From Nitratireductor sp. GISD-1A_MAKvit (GTDB lineage Bacteria; Pseudomonadota; Alphaproteobacteria; Rhizobiales; Rhizobiaceae): a stretch of DNA of 64,000 nucleotides. The DNA lies in contig NZ_CP161919.1 of the NCBI RefSeq assembly GCF_040819555.1, forward strand, positions 207,705 through 271,704, read 5' to 3'. The notes below the pieces were generated by a model. It did not search any database, had not been told where the DNA came from, and saw nothing but the letters and a program-made list of their open reading frames with translations. The translations under genes were made by a program, and so were the position numbers. Shown piece after piece: positions 18,936-26,624 of the stretch (positions within the stretch are counted from its first letter, which is position 1; every line of letters begins with the position of its first letter).

Positions 18936-18973
18936 GGGGGCGGCTCCGGGAAAGTGCAAAATTTTACGCTAAG
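18936..18973 (+). repeat. Left terminal inverted repeat of Tn3 type
   Basis: 38 bp beginning GGGGGCGGCTCCGGG and ending TTTTACGCTAAG, outer end to the left. It matches the right repeat (26625-26662, read on the minus strand) at 32 of 38 positions, including the unbroken core CGGCTCCGGGAAAGTGC. The stop codon of the last operon gene (18969-18971) lies inside this repeat. Confidence 0.75.
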
Positions 18974-19655
18974 TCGAGAACGAGTTTTCCATAGTCTCCA
19001 GGGTTGCCTTTTCCCACACTTCCGCAACGGTGTCGTCTAGAGCGTTGCAGGCGTCAACCTTGATGGTATTTGCGGATAGCCTCATTTCCCGCTCAAGGAT
19101 GGCACTGACTTGCCCCTGATAGTCAATAAAGGACGTTCGGACGTCTTGCAGTACAAAGCCGTTAAAGGCTCCACTTTCAGATCGTTTCAGCATTTTCTTC
19201 CTCTGAAACGCAATTGCCGGGTCAATATCGAGCAGAACGTTGATGTCGGGCTGCCGGATCGGCCGGTAGGCGGCTCTTAGATAGTCGATATCGGCATTCT
19301 CTTTCAGCGCAAATCGAGCCAGATATTTGTAGTAATAGCCATCACATAGAATGATATCGGCGCGGCTGTTGCGGATTTCCTCTGAAATCGCATGATACCA
19401 ACAGCAGATCAGATGATACCAGTGATTGTCTCCCAAGCTCTCGATCGGGTCGTCATCGGAGTAATCCCAAAGGACACCCTTAATGGCGGACAGATGATGC
19501 TGCTTATACGGTGTCAGCCCATAAAGGTTGCGTTTTTCAAGCAGCTTGATCGACTGGTTCTCTGCCAAGCCCTTCTGATGGAGCGCCGCTGCCAGGGTGG
19601 ATTTTCCTGCCCCGTCGATACCCTCGATATTCACGAATACGGGTTGTTTGTGCAT
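18969..19655 (-). CDS. Thymidylate-kinase-like P-loop kinase
   Basis: A 228-residue P-loop protein. EGIDGAGKST (residues 11-20) is a Walker A of the TMP-kinase type, and the strand DINVLLDIDPAIAFQRKK is the Asp-Pro-x-x-Ala-x-x-Arg region near the lid of that family. It probably phosphorylates a nucleotide, nucleoside or small sugar-like substrate; the overall sequence is divergent, so it is not the housekeeping Tmk. The start is taken at ATG 19655, 4 bp after the radical SAM stop; an extension to 19724 would overlap that gene. It is the last gene of the island operon, ending inside the terminal repeat. Confidence 0.75.
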   Translation of the reverse strand: MHKQPVFVNIEGIDGAGKSTLAAALHQKGLAENQSIKLLEKRNLYGLTPYKQHHLSAIKGVLWDYSDDDPIESLGDNHWYHLICCWYHAISEEIRNSRADIILCDGYYYKYLARFALKENADIDYLRAAYRPIRQPDINVLLDIDPAIAFQRKKMLKRSESGAFNGFVLQDVRTSFIDYQGQVSAILEREMRLSANTIKVDACNALDDTVAEVWEKATLETMENSFST

Positions 19656-19659
19656 AGTC

Positions 19660-20841
19660 TTACACGACCTCTGTCGTACGCTTTTCGTATTTTGCGGCTT
19701 CATAGGCTTCTGTATCGATTGCATTGCGACCGGAGTTGGGAAGGAACGGTGTGGCCCCCGGCACCCGATGATACACTTTCGTCAGTTCCTCCAGTGCCGC
19801 GCGGATGAAATCCTGCGTGGGACGCACTAGATTCTCAAGCGTCGTACCGGGGTCCGGATGAAAAATGTTGACCGCCGGAATGACGCCCATGGCGCCATAA
19901 TATTCAAAGCCTCGTGACAGACTGTCGATGCTTTCGAAGCCCGCTATCAGTCCCGCATGTACCTTACCCACGCCCAGCGCATCGATCGCCCGGAGGAAGG
20001 ACCGCTCATAGCCGGCACGGCCAAAATCTTCGGCCTTTCCCTGGCAGATCAGGTGCATCAGCGCCTCATCATAGATTTCTGGATCGAACACGATTTTGTC
20101 GATAAGGCCCTTGGCTTCATCGATCAGACAGGTTGTAACCGGCGGCATGGTGATCAGGTGAATGGTCAGGCCCAGCCGGTCGCATGTTTCGCGTATCTCT
20201 TCGACAATGCGGATGTGATTGAGAAACCCATTGTCATGATTTTTCAGGTTGCCGCCGTTCAGCATCACCTTGTTGAAGGTGCCAGGATCCAGTTCTGCGA
20301 TACGTTCGATTGCCTCACGCACATCCTGCGGCTTGATGAAGTGAGAAATGTCCTTCTTGAGCGTCTTCCTTGTATCCTTCAACGAACAGAAGTGGCACTC
20401 GGTGCCCGCTGCGAAATAATAACATACCCCTGGAGTGAAGAATCCCAGCGTGGACCGGCCATAGACGGTCGCATAATGCTGAACCGGCTGGCCGTTCGAC
20501 ATACTGGCGTTGTAAAAACGGGGTGTTTCCGTAAAACTGACCTCATATTCGCCGCCCTCTTCGGTCACGGCAAGATACCGGTTCCCCTCGCAGACCAGCC
20601 TGACCTGGCCTCGCGCGCTGTAATTGACCGCGATGGCAAACGGGCCGACGGAAAATTCCGGGGGCACTTTCTGTGATTTGAGATCGGCAGGCAGCCGGTC
20701 GCTGTTGCCATAGGCACGCCGCTTGCCGATGGCGTTGCTGTTGGAGGCATACTGCTTCAGGAAGGGCGCATCATAATACACCCCATCGGCCAAGCTTTGA
20801 ATTTTCAGGTCGATAGCGTCATGGATTCCAGCTGTACTCAT
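19660..20841 (-). CDS. Radical SAM enzyme with CX8CX2C cluster motif
   Basis: A 393-residue protein. Cys140, Cys149 and Cys152 lie in CYYFAAGTECHFC, a CX8CX2C version of the radical SAM motif instead of the usual CX3CX2C. After it come the strand NKVMLNGGNL (glycine-rich SAM-contact region) and segments such as LITMPPVTT and HAGLIAGFES that fit the TIM-barrel core. The first ~130 residues form a separate beta-rich region with no recognised domain. It probably modifies the island's peptide or a precursor of its decoration by radical chemistry. It overlaps the IMPase-like gene by 23 bp, so translation is coupled. Confidence 0.8.
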   Translation of the reverse strand: MSTAGIHDAIDLKIQSLADGVYYDAPFLKQYASNSNAIGKRRAYGNSDRLPADLKSQKVPPEFSVGPFAIAVNYSARGQVRLVCEGNRYLAVTEEGGEYEVSFTETPRFYNASMSNGQPVQHYATVYGRSTLGFFTPGVCYYFAAGTECHFCSLKDTRKTLKKDISHFIKPQDVREAIERIAELDPGTFNKVMLNGGNLKNHDNGFLNHIRIVEEIRETCDRLGLTIHLITMPPVTTCLIDEAKGLIDKIVFDPEIYDEALMHLICQGKAEDFGRAGYERSFLRAIDALGVGKVHAGLIAGFESIDSLSRGFEYYGAMGVIPAVNIFHPDPGTTLENLVRPTQDFIRAALEELTKVYHRVPGATPFLPNSGRNAIDTEAYEAAKYEKRTTEVV

Positions 20842-21577
20842 CTAAATATACCTCTTGAGAAGCGGCTATCAGGCGACGAGGGCGAAGCCAGTCTGGATCG
20901 GCTCCACTGAGAGGATCGACCGGGCAGTCGTAGTGATAGTGTCCACCCGCTGCGGTCAGAATGTACAATGCCGCCGCAATGTCACATTGCTTCTCATAGC
21001 CCGTTTGGTCGACGAATGCGTCCAGAGCGCCCTGTGCGACCAGGCACAATTCAATGGACGAACAGGAGATGGTCCGGATCTTTTCAGGGTAGTTGCCTCC
21101 GGAAAGAAACTGGCGCTTGAAGACGGATATAGCCCTGTCTGGCGGCGGAACGGGCGCGCGCACTTTGATTTCGTCCATCCCGAAAGGTGTAGACCGGTAG
21201 GCCCTGCCCTCAAGGGCCAGATAGAGCGTCGCCCACTCGGGAACGAAGACCATCGAACAACTGACCCGCCCCAGGTCGTATTGCGCAATGCAGACGGAAT
21301 AATAGGGAAGCCCACGCTCTCGGTTATGACTGCCGTCGACAGGATCGATCAGGAACGCGGTTACGCCTTCCGCTGTTTGAAAGGGCGGGCTCGTCTCTTC
21401 ACCGAAGCACATGGCATTCGGAAGAACGTTTTTTATGATCTCAAACAAGACCCTTTCAATATCGCTGTCGGACTGATCTTTCAGATCCTGCCAAGTCTGC
21501 ACGACCTCTCGCGTGATTTGTAGAAAATACCGAGATCTTCTACCAGTGGCTGAAGGAATCTCAGTGTTTATCATCAT
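20819..21577 (-). CDS. Inositol-monophosphatase-family phosphatase
   Basis: A 252-residue protein of the Mg2+-dependent sugar-phosphatase superfamily. GEE at residues 59-61, FLIDPVDGSHN (Asp78, Asp81, Ser83) and a C-terminal KQCDIAAAL with Asp199 give the usual metal ligands; the common W-D-x-A-A-G reads QCDIAAA here. Members dephosphorylate inositol phosphates, PAP, fructose-1,6-bisphosphate or related compounds. In this operon it could strip phosphate from an intermediate made by the kinase or phosphoribosyltransferase-like protein. The start overlaps the preceding gene by 17 bp and its end overlaps the radical SAM gene. Confidence 0.8.
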   Translation of the reverse strand: MMINTEIPSATGRRSRYFLQITREVVQTWQDLKDQSDSDIERVLFEIIKNVLPNAMCFGEETSPPFQTAEGVTAFLIDPVDGSHNRERGLPYYSVCIAQYDLGRVSCSMVFVPEWATLYLALEGRAYRSTPFGMDEIKVRAPVPPPDRAISVFKRQFLSGGNYPEKIRTISCSSIELCLVAQGALDAFVDQTGYEKQCDIAAALYILTAAGGHYHYDCPVDPLSGADPDWLRPRRLIAASQEVYLDEYSWNP

Positions 21578-22592
21578 GGTCTTCCAGCAGTAATTCCGTG
21601 TGCCAATCCAAGGGCGAATAGCGCCGTTCGGACAGCCGGATCAGGCGCCCCGCATAGACGCAGTAATCGAGACGGTTCACCGCTTCGAAGGATTTCGGGA
21701 ACAGGCCGACTGTGACGATCTGCGCCCCGGGACCGAGGCGCTCTTCGATCATCTCCCGCGCCCTAAGAATGGACCCGCCCGTATAGGCGATATCAATGAT
21801 GACGGTGGGCTTGGCCCGGTCCAGCTCACCAGTCTGTATCATGTCGACGTCTCGGCGCCTGAACAGCTCATAGGCATCGTTCTGTCGATGAACTTCAAAG
21901 AATGCAGCCGGAAACAACCCGGTTGAATTGATCATACTCAAATAGAAACGCAGACCCGAATTCAATATAAATACAAAATTGTGCCCAAGATCTCTGATCT
22001 TCTGCCAAACGGCATGATTTGCATAAACAGTCTTCAGGTTGAAAACGCTTACGTATTTTCGGAACTCTTCAATGTAGTAAGGTGCCAGCTCTCCGCAGAT
22101 TTTGTGATATTCACTCAGGGTTTGCGAATAGAGGGAATCCATACTGCGGCTTTTTGCGATCCCCCGTGAACAAAAGGGATTGTGGACCTGAAGACGCTTT
22201 TCCAGGCCGAACAGCTTGAGGGCGCGTTCCTGCACTCTCTGCCCTTCCTTCTGCAGGGATTCCTGATCCTGCCCGTAGAGGGCGATTTCGGTTTTGAGGC
22301 CGGAACCGGTGATGATCCGGGAGCGCAGTTCAGCGCTTTCTGCTTCCAGCGCCTCCCGGATCAGGTCGTGATAGAGCCGGATATCCTCGGACGATAGCAG
22401 CGAAATCAGCTGAGAAGGATTGGACAGGTCACTCAGCATGAATTCCGGCTTGCGCAAAGTGAACTTCACGGCCTGTATGGAGTAGCCGGATTGAACCGCC
22501 TCCAGGCAATCCGACGCCCTTTCCAGGATAACCCCGCCCAGTGTGCGCGCATTGTGCGCGGTGCTCATTAGTGTGATTTCTTGGAAAGTCAT
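21561..22592 (-). CDS. Phosphoribosyltransferase-like protein
   Basis: A 343-residue protein whose C-terminal third has a PRPP-binding loop, TVIIDIAYTGGSI at residues 263-275, the hallmark of type I phosphoribosyltransferases. The N-terminal 200 residues are mixed alpha-helical and unrecognised; LHNPFCSRG-like and CGELAPYYIEEF stretches are distinctive. The start at 22592 has GGAGGAAG just upstream. Possible roles are adding or removing a ribose-phosphate unit, or ligand-binding regulation. In this operon an enzymatic role next to the NTase, kinase and phosphatase is more likely. It overlaps the MFS gene by 4 bp. Confidence 0.65.
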   Translation of the reverse strand: MTFQEITLMSTAHNARTLGGVILERASDCLEAVQSGYSIQAVKFTLRKPEFMLSDLSNPSQLISLLSSEDIRLYHDLIREALEAESAELRSRIITGSGLKTEIALYGQDQESLQKEGQRVQERALKLFGLEKRLQVHNPFCSRGIAKSRSMDSLYSQTLSEYHKICGELAPYYIEEFRKYVSVFNLKTVYANHAVWQKIRDLGHNFVFILNSGLRFYLSMINSTGLFPAAFFEVHRQNDAYELFRRRDVDMIQTGELDRAKPTVIIDIAYTGGSILRAREMIEERLGPGAQIVTVGLFPKSFEAVNRLDYCVYAGRLIRLSERRYSPLDWHTELLLEDHDDKH

Positions 22593-23824
22593 CGCGTGCC
22601 GCTTCCTCCAGGCGAGCGCAAAATGCGGGTTTGACAGGAAACGTAGTACAATGCGCCAAGTATGCAGGCGGTCGCCATGCAGGCAGTTTGTATACCGGTA
22701 TTGGCCGCAAGCGAGCCGACGACTGGCAGCATGACCAGCGAGGGTATCTTATACGCGGCCCCGGTGACGCCCGCGATGGTACCGATATTTTCGGGGCGGC
22801 TACGCTGCAGACGGATATCCCAGGCTAGGACGACCGTTATGCTGCCAAGGACACCGATGCACGCTATCGCAGCCAGCGAAAAGACGCTGGAGATCAGCAA
22901 CGCCTGTACCATCATGAGAACGATACTCGCAGACATGGTAAAGCTGAGGGCCTTTGTGGCTATATATTTCTGCTTCACTTTACCCGCGATGAGTGACCCC
23001 AGCAGCGCCCCAGCGCCCATGGCAATCAGAGGAGTTCCAGGCAAAAGGTTATCGGAAGCGAAAGCTCCTAGACTGTATTCGTTGAAGGCGGCGAGACCCG
23101 CATAGCCGCTGACGAACACAATGACATTCACCAGAGCGACGACGATGACGGAATGGGCCAGTTCCCGATCATTGGTAATGAAGGAGAATGCCGCGAGCAG
23201 CGTTTCAGGAATGCTTTGCCGTTTGGCCCGAGATTCCTTCTTTTTGACAGCTTCGCCGGTTCCGCGCGATAGCGCTATTCCGAACAAAAGGACTCCACAC
23301 AGAAGAATGGAGGTTCCGCCCGACCAAGAGGAAATCGTCCCCGACCCATCGTTCTCAAGTAACCCGGCGGCGAGTGGAGCTACGATTGGAACAGCCTGCA
23401 TTATCCAGACGACTGAAGCATGATATGCAGTATATTCTGCACTGGGAACAAGATACTTGGAGCTGGCGATTCTAACGTTTGCGGATAGATAGGCCAGCAC
23501 AGACAAAACGACCAAAACCAACAGTCGCCATTCGGTCGGATAATAGTCGGCTTGCAGGATTGCCAGCGGCGCCCACAGAGCGACGGCAATAAGCGGCGCT
23601 ATATACCACCTGATTGAAATTCTGTCCGTAAATACACCCACGATCGGGCCCAGCATAACCGGGCCAACCAGCGCAAGCGCGGGGATAAGCATCACCAAAA
23701 ATGGCCCGTTGTCCTGCGCAAGAGAATCCAGCGCCAAGTAAATTTTAACCGTATCTATGGCAATGTATTCAATCGCCATGGATACGATGATAAGGGCGGT
23801 AGTGATCGAAAACTTATTTCCCAT
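22589..23824 (-). CDS. MFS transporter, probable product exporter
   Basis: A 411-residue protein with about 12 hydrophobic segments in two halves separated by a basic cytoplasmic loop (AVKKKESRAKRQ near residue 200). The motif-A-like loop GVFTDRISIRW follows the second helix. Length and layout fit the major facilitator superfamily. Its position in the middle of a biosynthetic operon suggests it exports the finished compound and so may also give self-protection. It overlaps the upstream nucleotidyltransferase-like gene by 11 bp and the downstream gene by 4 bp. Confidence 0.85.
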   Translation of the reverse strand: MGNKFSITTALIIVSMAIEYIAIDTVKIYLALDSLAQDNGPFLVMLIPALALVGPVMLGPIVGVFTDRISIRWYIAPLIAVALWAPLAILQADYYPTEWRLLVLVVLSVLAYLSANVRIASSKYLVPSAEYTAYHASVVWIMQAVPIVAPLAAGLLENDGSGTISSWSGGTSILLCGVLLFGIALSRGTGEAVKKKESRAKRQSIPETLLAAFSFITNDRELAHSVIVVALVNVIVFVSGYAGLAAFNEYSLGAFASDNLLPGTPLIAMGAGALLGSLIAGKVKQKYIATKALSFTMSASIVLMMVQALLISSVFSLAAIACIGVLGSITVVLAWDIRLQRSRPENIGTIAGVTGAAYKIPSLVMLPVVGSLAANTGIQTACMATACILGALYYVSCQTRILRSPGGSGTR

Positions 23825-24806
23825 GATCTGCCATGAGAGATTCTAGCGCTTCATAAACCTCGTCGAACGTGAAGCCCGCAACGCCCTGCGTGGCGTCGAC
23901 GTTTTGCAGCTGCGCCATATATTCTTCGTATTTCTCCTCGTTGATGAAATGCCGGTGGTATTCGATATACATTTTCAGGAACGGGAGTAGATCATGCTTC
24001 CCCGTGCCGTCGACAATCCGGGTGGTGTCCACCAAGGAAAGCATGTGAGGAACGATAAGGAGAAGATTCGGCTTAAGGTATCCGAGTTTTAAAGAATAGA
24101 ATAAGCGCACCAGCGTCGTTGTGGCATTATGCTCGGGCACCTGTATGCGTAAGTCGCCGTGAGGACGCGTACAGGCATCCATGTCTATGGGATCACCGCC
24201 ATAGGCATGTACTGCGTCAACGCCGTAAAGAAGGTATGGCTCGCCTGCCTTGGGGACATTGAGGGGCTGATGCTCACCGGCAAGTCGAAGAATGTAACTT
24301 TGGGTTCTGGGATCGAACTGCGACAGTGAAAAGGGTATGACAATGCTTCCGACAAGTGTCTTGTCAGGCACTTCCATGATATCCTCATCAACCTCAATTA
24401 GCGCGCCTGTTTCGGCGTCGATGACGCGGCGGTAATGGCCCCGCCTCTCAAGGTCCCTCACAAGGCTTTCGGTGTTCTCTTGTTCCAGAAGAATATCGAT
24501 GTCGCACTTGTATCCATTGAGCCCTGTACGTTGATCAAGCAGCCCCCAGGCCAAAGACTGCCCAACTGCTGCCGGATACCGTCCCTCTATGGCGCTGCTG
24601 ATTTCCTGTAGCGCGAAAAGCTGTTGGTCTCGCAGCCATCTATGTAATCGCAACAATCCAAGACGCTCATGAACTGATCCCTCCAAAACATAGTCGATCC
24701 CGTTCAGGATGAACCCGTCGATTTCCGAGGGTGTAAAGGTTTGTACGGCGTCAACCCGACCGGAATAGGCCCTGAAGCAGCGCGTATGAGAAGCGGAAGC
24801 GCTCAA
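23814..24806 (-). CDS. Nucleotidyltransferase-like protein
   Basis: A 330-residue soluble protein. Around residues 79-107 the run AAVGQSLAWGLLD followed by KCDIDILLE (Asp102-x-Asp104) resembles the active site of pol-beta-type nucleotidyltransferases, including the poorly studied NTP_transf_5 group, in which a D-x-D pair binds metal and nucleotide. Later helices (FLKMYIEYHRHFINEEKYEEY, quoted in part) are typical of the C-terminal helical part. It might transfer a nucleoside monophosphate to the peptide or to a small molecule. The assignment is by pattern only. It overlaps the genes on both sides (4 and 11 bp). Confidence 0.55.
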   Translation of the reverse strand: MSASASHTRCFRAYSGRVDAVQTFTPSEIDGFILNGIDYVLEGSVHERLGLLRLHRWLRDQQLFALQEISSAIEGRYPAAVGQSLAWGLLDQRTGLNGYKCDIDILLEQENTESLVRDLERRGHYRRVIDAETGALIEVDEDIMEVPDKTLVGSIVIPFSLSQFDPRTQSYILRLAGEHQPLNVPKAGEPYLLYGVDAVHAYGGDPIDMDACTRPHGDLRIQVPEHNATTTLVRLFYSLKLGYLKPNLLLIVPHMLSLVDTTRIVDGTGKHDLLPFLKMYIEYHRHFINEEKYEEYMAQLQNVDATQGVAGFTFDEVYEALESLMADHGK

Positions 24807-25516
24807 TAGGTTTTTGATATACGACGTTGTTTACGGGCATAACTTCCCATTTCACCCTTGTTTCTGTCTCGAAAGCAGGTTTCCCAGGTTGACCAAAATT
24901 CATGGTCCAACACATCGAGCTCAACTGTGCTGCCCGTTACTTCGCTCTTTGCAAGAACGCTGGTGGGGAGCGGGACAATCTGTAAGAGGGGGCGGTGTGT
25001 AGGAAATGAAATTGGTACGTCTTGTTTGGTCAGGCGGATATTCGTCGCCAGGGGGGATAGGAACCAACTGCTATCGAGTATGGCCTCGAAATACTGGTAA
25101 TGTCCGGACAGTGGCATGTTTATTGGCCCGCGAACATGATGACAGATGCCTTCCTGCCCATGGATCGCATAGCCCGTCCAAATCTGAACAATGTTACCTT
25201 CCGAGAAGAGATCAAGAAAAGACGGGTAGCAATCATGAACTTCTTCGGGTGCTATCTTAACGTAACTTGTGACGGCCTCTGCAAGATAGTAGCGATCAAG
25301 GATCGTCCAATCGTCTTCACCAATTCGAAAAACAACTTCACTGCCGGTCCACATTAGATCAAAGGAAACAGGAGGGAAGACATACCAGCCTTGCCGCGCG
25401 GCTGCAGTCAGTCCCTCACAGTATTGAAGTGCCCTTGCAGGAATGGTTCCTAACGCCGAACCATCCGCTTTTACAATATCCGGAGCATCGGGAAAAAGTC
25501 GACAAAAGCGAAACAT
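24803..25516 (-). CDS. DUF6065-like protein
   Basis: A 237-residue soluble protein with no signal peptide or membrane segment. MFRFCRLFPDAP at the start, the ARALQYCEGLTAAARQGWYVFPP stretch (quoted in part as ALQYCEGLTAAARQGWYVFP) and the two central tryptophans resemble what I remember of DUF6065 proteins, a family without known function. It is the first full-length gene after the short peptide and its attenuator, so it may be the leader-binding or first modifying protein. It overlaps the nucleotidyltransferase-like gene by 4 bp. Confidence 0.6.
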   Translation of the reverse strand: MFRFCRLFPDAPDIVKADGSALGTIPARALQYCEGLTAAARQGWYVFPPVSFDLMWTGSEVVFRIGEDDWTILDRYYLAEAVTSYVKIAPEEVHDCYPSFLDLFSEGNIVQIWTGYAIHGQEGICHHVRGPINMPLSGHYQYFEAILDSSWFLSPLATNIRLTKQDVPISFPTHRPLLQIVPLPTSVLAKSEVTGSTVELDVLDHEFWSTWETCFRDRNKGEMGSYARKQRRISKTY

Positions 25517-25525
25517 TTAAGATCC

Positions 25526-25566
25526 AAAAAACGGTCTAGTGTTAAAGTGGAAATAGCACTAGACCG
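25526..25566 (-). terminator. Intrinsic terminator/attenuator between the peptide gene and the enzyme genes
   Basis: On the minus strand a perfect 10-bp stem CGGTCTAGTG/CACTAGACCG (arms 25557-25566 and 25532-25541) with a 15-nt loop is followed directly by six T residues, a textbook rho-independent terminator. It lies 9 bp after the peptide stop codon and 10 bp before the DUF6065-like start. Partial read-through would give many copies of the peptide mRNA and fewer of the enzymes, the usual arrangement for ribosomal peptide precursors. Confidence 0.88.
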
Positions 25567-25574
25567 GGTCATTA

Positions 25575-25661
25575 TTATTTCGGCGCTTGACCGCCGTTGG
25601 CGCGAACAGGGCGTCCTTTGACAACCGCAGGGCGGCCACAAGTTACAGGCTTAAATTTCAT
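25575..25661 (-). CDS. Short peptide gene, candidate RiPP precursor (28 aa)
   Basis: A 28-codon frame starting at ATG 25661 with AAGGG (25671-25675) 9 nt upstream and ending in two tandem TAA codons (25575-25577, 25572-25574). The peptide starts MKFKPVTCGRPAVVKG and is basic (Lys2, 4, 15, 28; Arg10, 17, 20). It has a single Cys8, a repeated Gly-Arg-Pro at residues 9-11 and 16-18, and an Ala-Asn-Gly-Gly turn at 21-24 near the C-terminus. It is too short for standard gene finders. A promoter upstream, an intrinsic terminator directly downstream and an operon of modifying enzymes plus exporter all point to a precursor peptide. Which residues are modified is unknown. Confidence 0.78.
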   Translation of the reverse strand: MKFKPVTCGRPAVVKGRPVRANGGQAPK

Positions 25662-25725
25662 ATCAATGTTCCCTTTTTTTGAGTTCAAACATACCCGCTG
25701 CAATTCACGTGCAACAAGCACAGGT

Positions 25726-25754
25726 AGAATTGGACAACTCATTTCGCATGTCAA
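25726..25754 (-). promoter_or_regulatory. Sigma-70-type promoter of the island operon
   Basis: On the minus strand TTGACA (25754-25749) is a perfect -35 box, followed after 17 bp by AATTCT (25731-25726), a 3/6 match to TATAAT. The implied start is near 25718, giving a leader of about 57 nt before the peptide ATG. The -10 box is weak, so activation or an alternative start nearby remains possible. Confidence 0.55.
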
Positions 25755-26314
25755 CGGTTGATATTATGGCCGAGATACACGTATAGTGTGTGATCGTCGC
25801 AATGCCATCAATGCTCCCGCACGTCAGCCGTCAGGCCGTCCAGGGCTGCTTTTACCTGTATTTTCGTCAATCAGTTCCACGGCTTGATGTCTTGATGGGA
25901 ACTCAAATCTGAGGCCTCAATCACCGCTTGTTCCGCCTATAGCGTAGGATTTCGCCCCGTTCCGCAAACGCCGCCTTTTTCCACGCTGGCTGTCCACGCC
26001 ACGTCGGTCTGTCCTTTCGAAAACAATGAACCTGGTGCGGGACCCCGGATGCCCTGAGAGCCGTAACCAGAGGCTGAAACAAGTTGCATGAAGGGTAACC
26101 GGTATCGTCGTTTTTTACGGGGGGGATCGCAGCGCGGCTTCAGGGGAGGAGGCGGTTCCGGGAGGCGCGAAATCTTACGTCAGTGGGAATGTGCCCACAA
26201 ATTCGTGAGCGACCGGCAACATTTTCATGCTCGGCCCTCATTGTTCGACAGAAACTGTCCGAGCTTGCACGGATAGAGGTTCATCATGCCCGCCTTGAAC
26301 ACGGCTAGAGGAAA
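25755..26314. other. Gene-poor, degenerate stretch inside the island
   Basis: About 560 bases with no convincing coding region. An open frame of 62 codons at 26088-26276 (plus strand) has no recognisable domain and is rich in Gly and Arg. The only structured element seen is the Tn3-like end at 25937-25975. The stretch looks like decayed mobile-element sequence between the operon promoter and the right end. Confidence 0.5.
25937..25975 (-). repeat. Second Tn3-family end, Tn5393-like
   Basis: Read on the minus strand, 39 bp beginning GGCGGCGTTTGCGGAACG and ending AATCCTACGCTATAG. From memory this closely resembles the terminal repeat of Tn5393 (GGGGTCGTTTGCGGG...AATCCTACGCTAAG). It has the same orientation as the outer right repeat, with which it shares TAGCGTAGGATTT on the plus strand. 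No matching left partner was found. Confidence 0.5.
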
Positions 26315-26539
26315 CTACTGTGCAGTAAATTCGGTCCCGTTAACTCCGATGGCGTGTGTCATTTCGCGATGAAGGGCGTGTTCCCGCGTCTCACCAATCA
26401 CGATCGACCCGCCCAACGGCCGGGCTCCCTTGACGCGGACGCGATCGTCCTTGACTTCACAGACCAGCAACTCTTCGCCGCGCCAGGCAAGGCAGAGCAC
26501 TATAGACCGGACGATCTGCCGGGGCCGCCAGGTGGTCAT
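26315..26539 (-). pseudogene. Truncated NUDIX hydrolase remnant
   Basis: From ATG 26539 the frame reads IVRSIVLCLAWRGEELLVCEV and then GARPLGGSIVIGETREHALHREM, quoted in part, a clear NUDIX N-terminal half. The NUDIX box should end R-E-x-x-E-E-x-G, but here it reads REMTHAIGV, losing both catalytic glutamates, and the frame stops seven residues later after 74 codons, half the normal length. It is a decayed fragment just inside the right end of the island, not a working hydrolase. Confidence 0.65.
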
Positions 26540-26624
26540 GACTTCAAGTTCCGGCTGGCATCGTTGTGCAACTGTCTGTTGGATTGCGCGATCACCACCC
26601 GTCACTCTGCCCGAGACCCGGCCC

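Noticed and set aside
25575-25661. Microcin C-type pathway
   Set aside because: The peptide is longer, does not end in Asn, and no ThiF-like adenylating enzyme is present.
26088-26276. Gly/Arg-rich 62-codon ORF as a gene or second precursor
   Set aside because: No good ribosome binding site, no domain, wrong strand relative to the operon, in decayed sequence.
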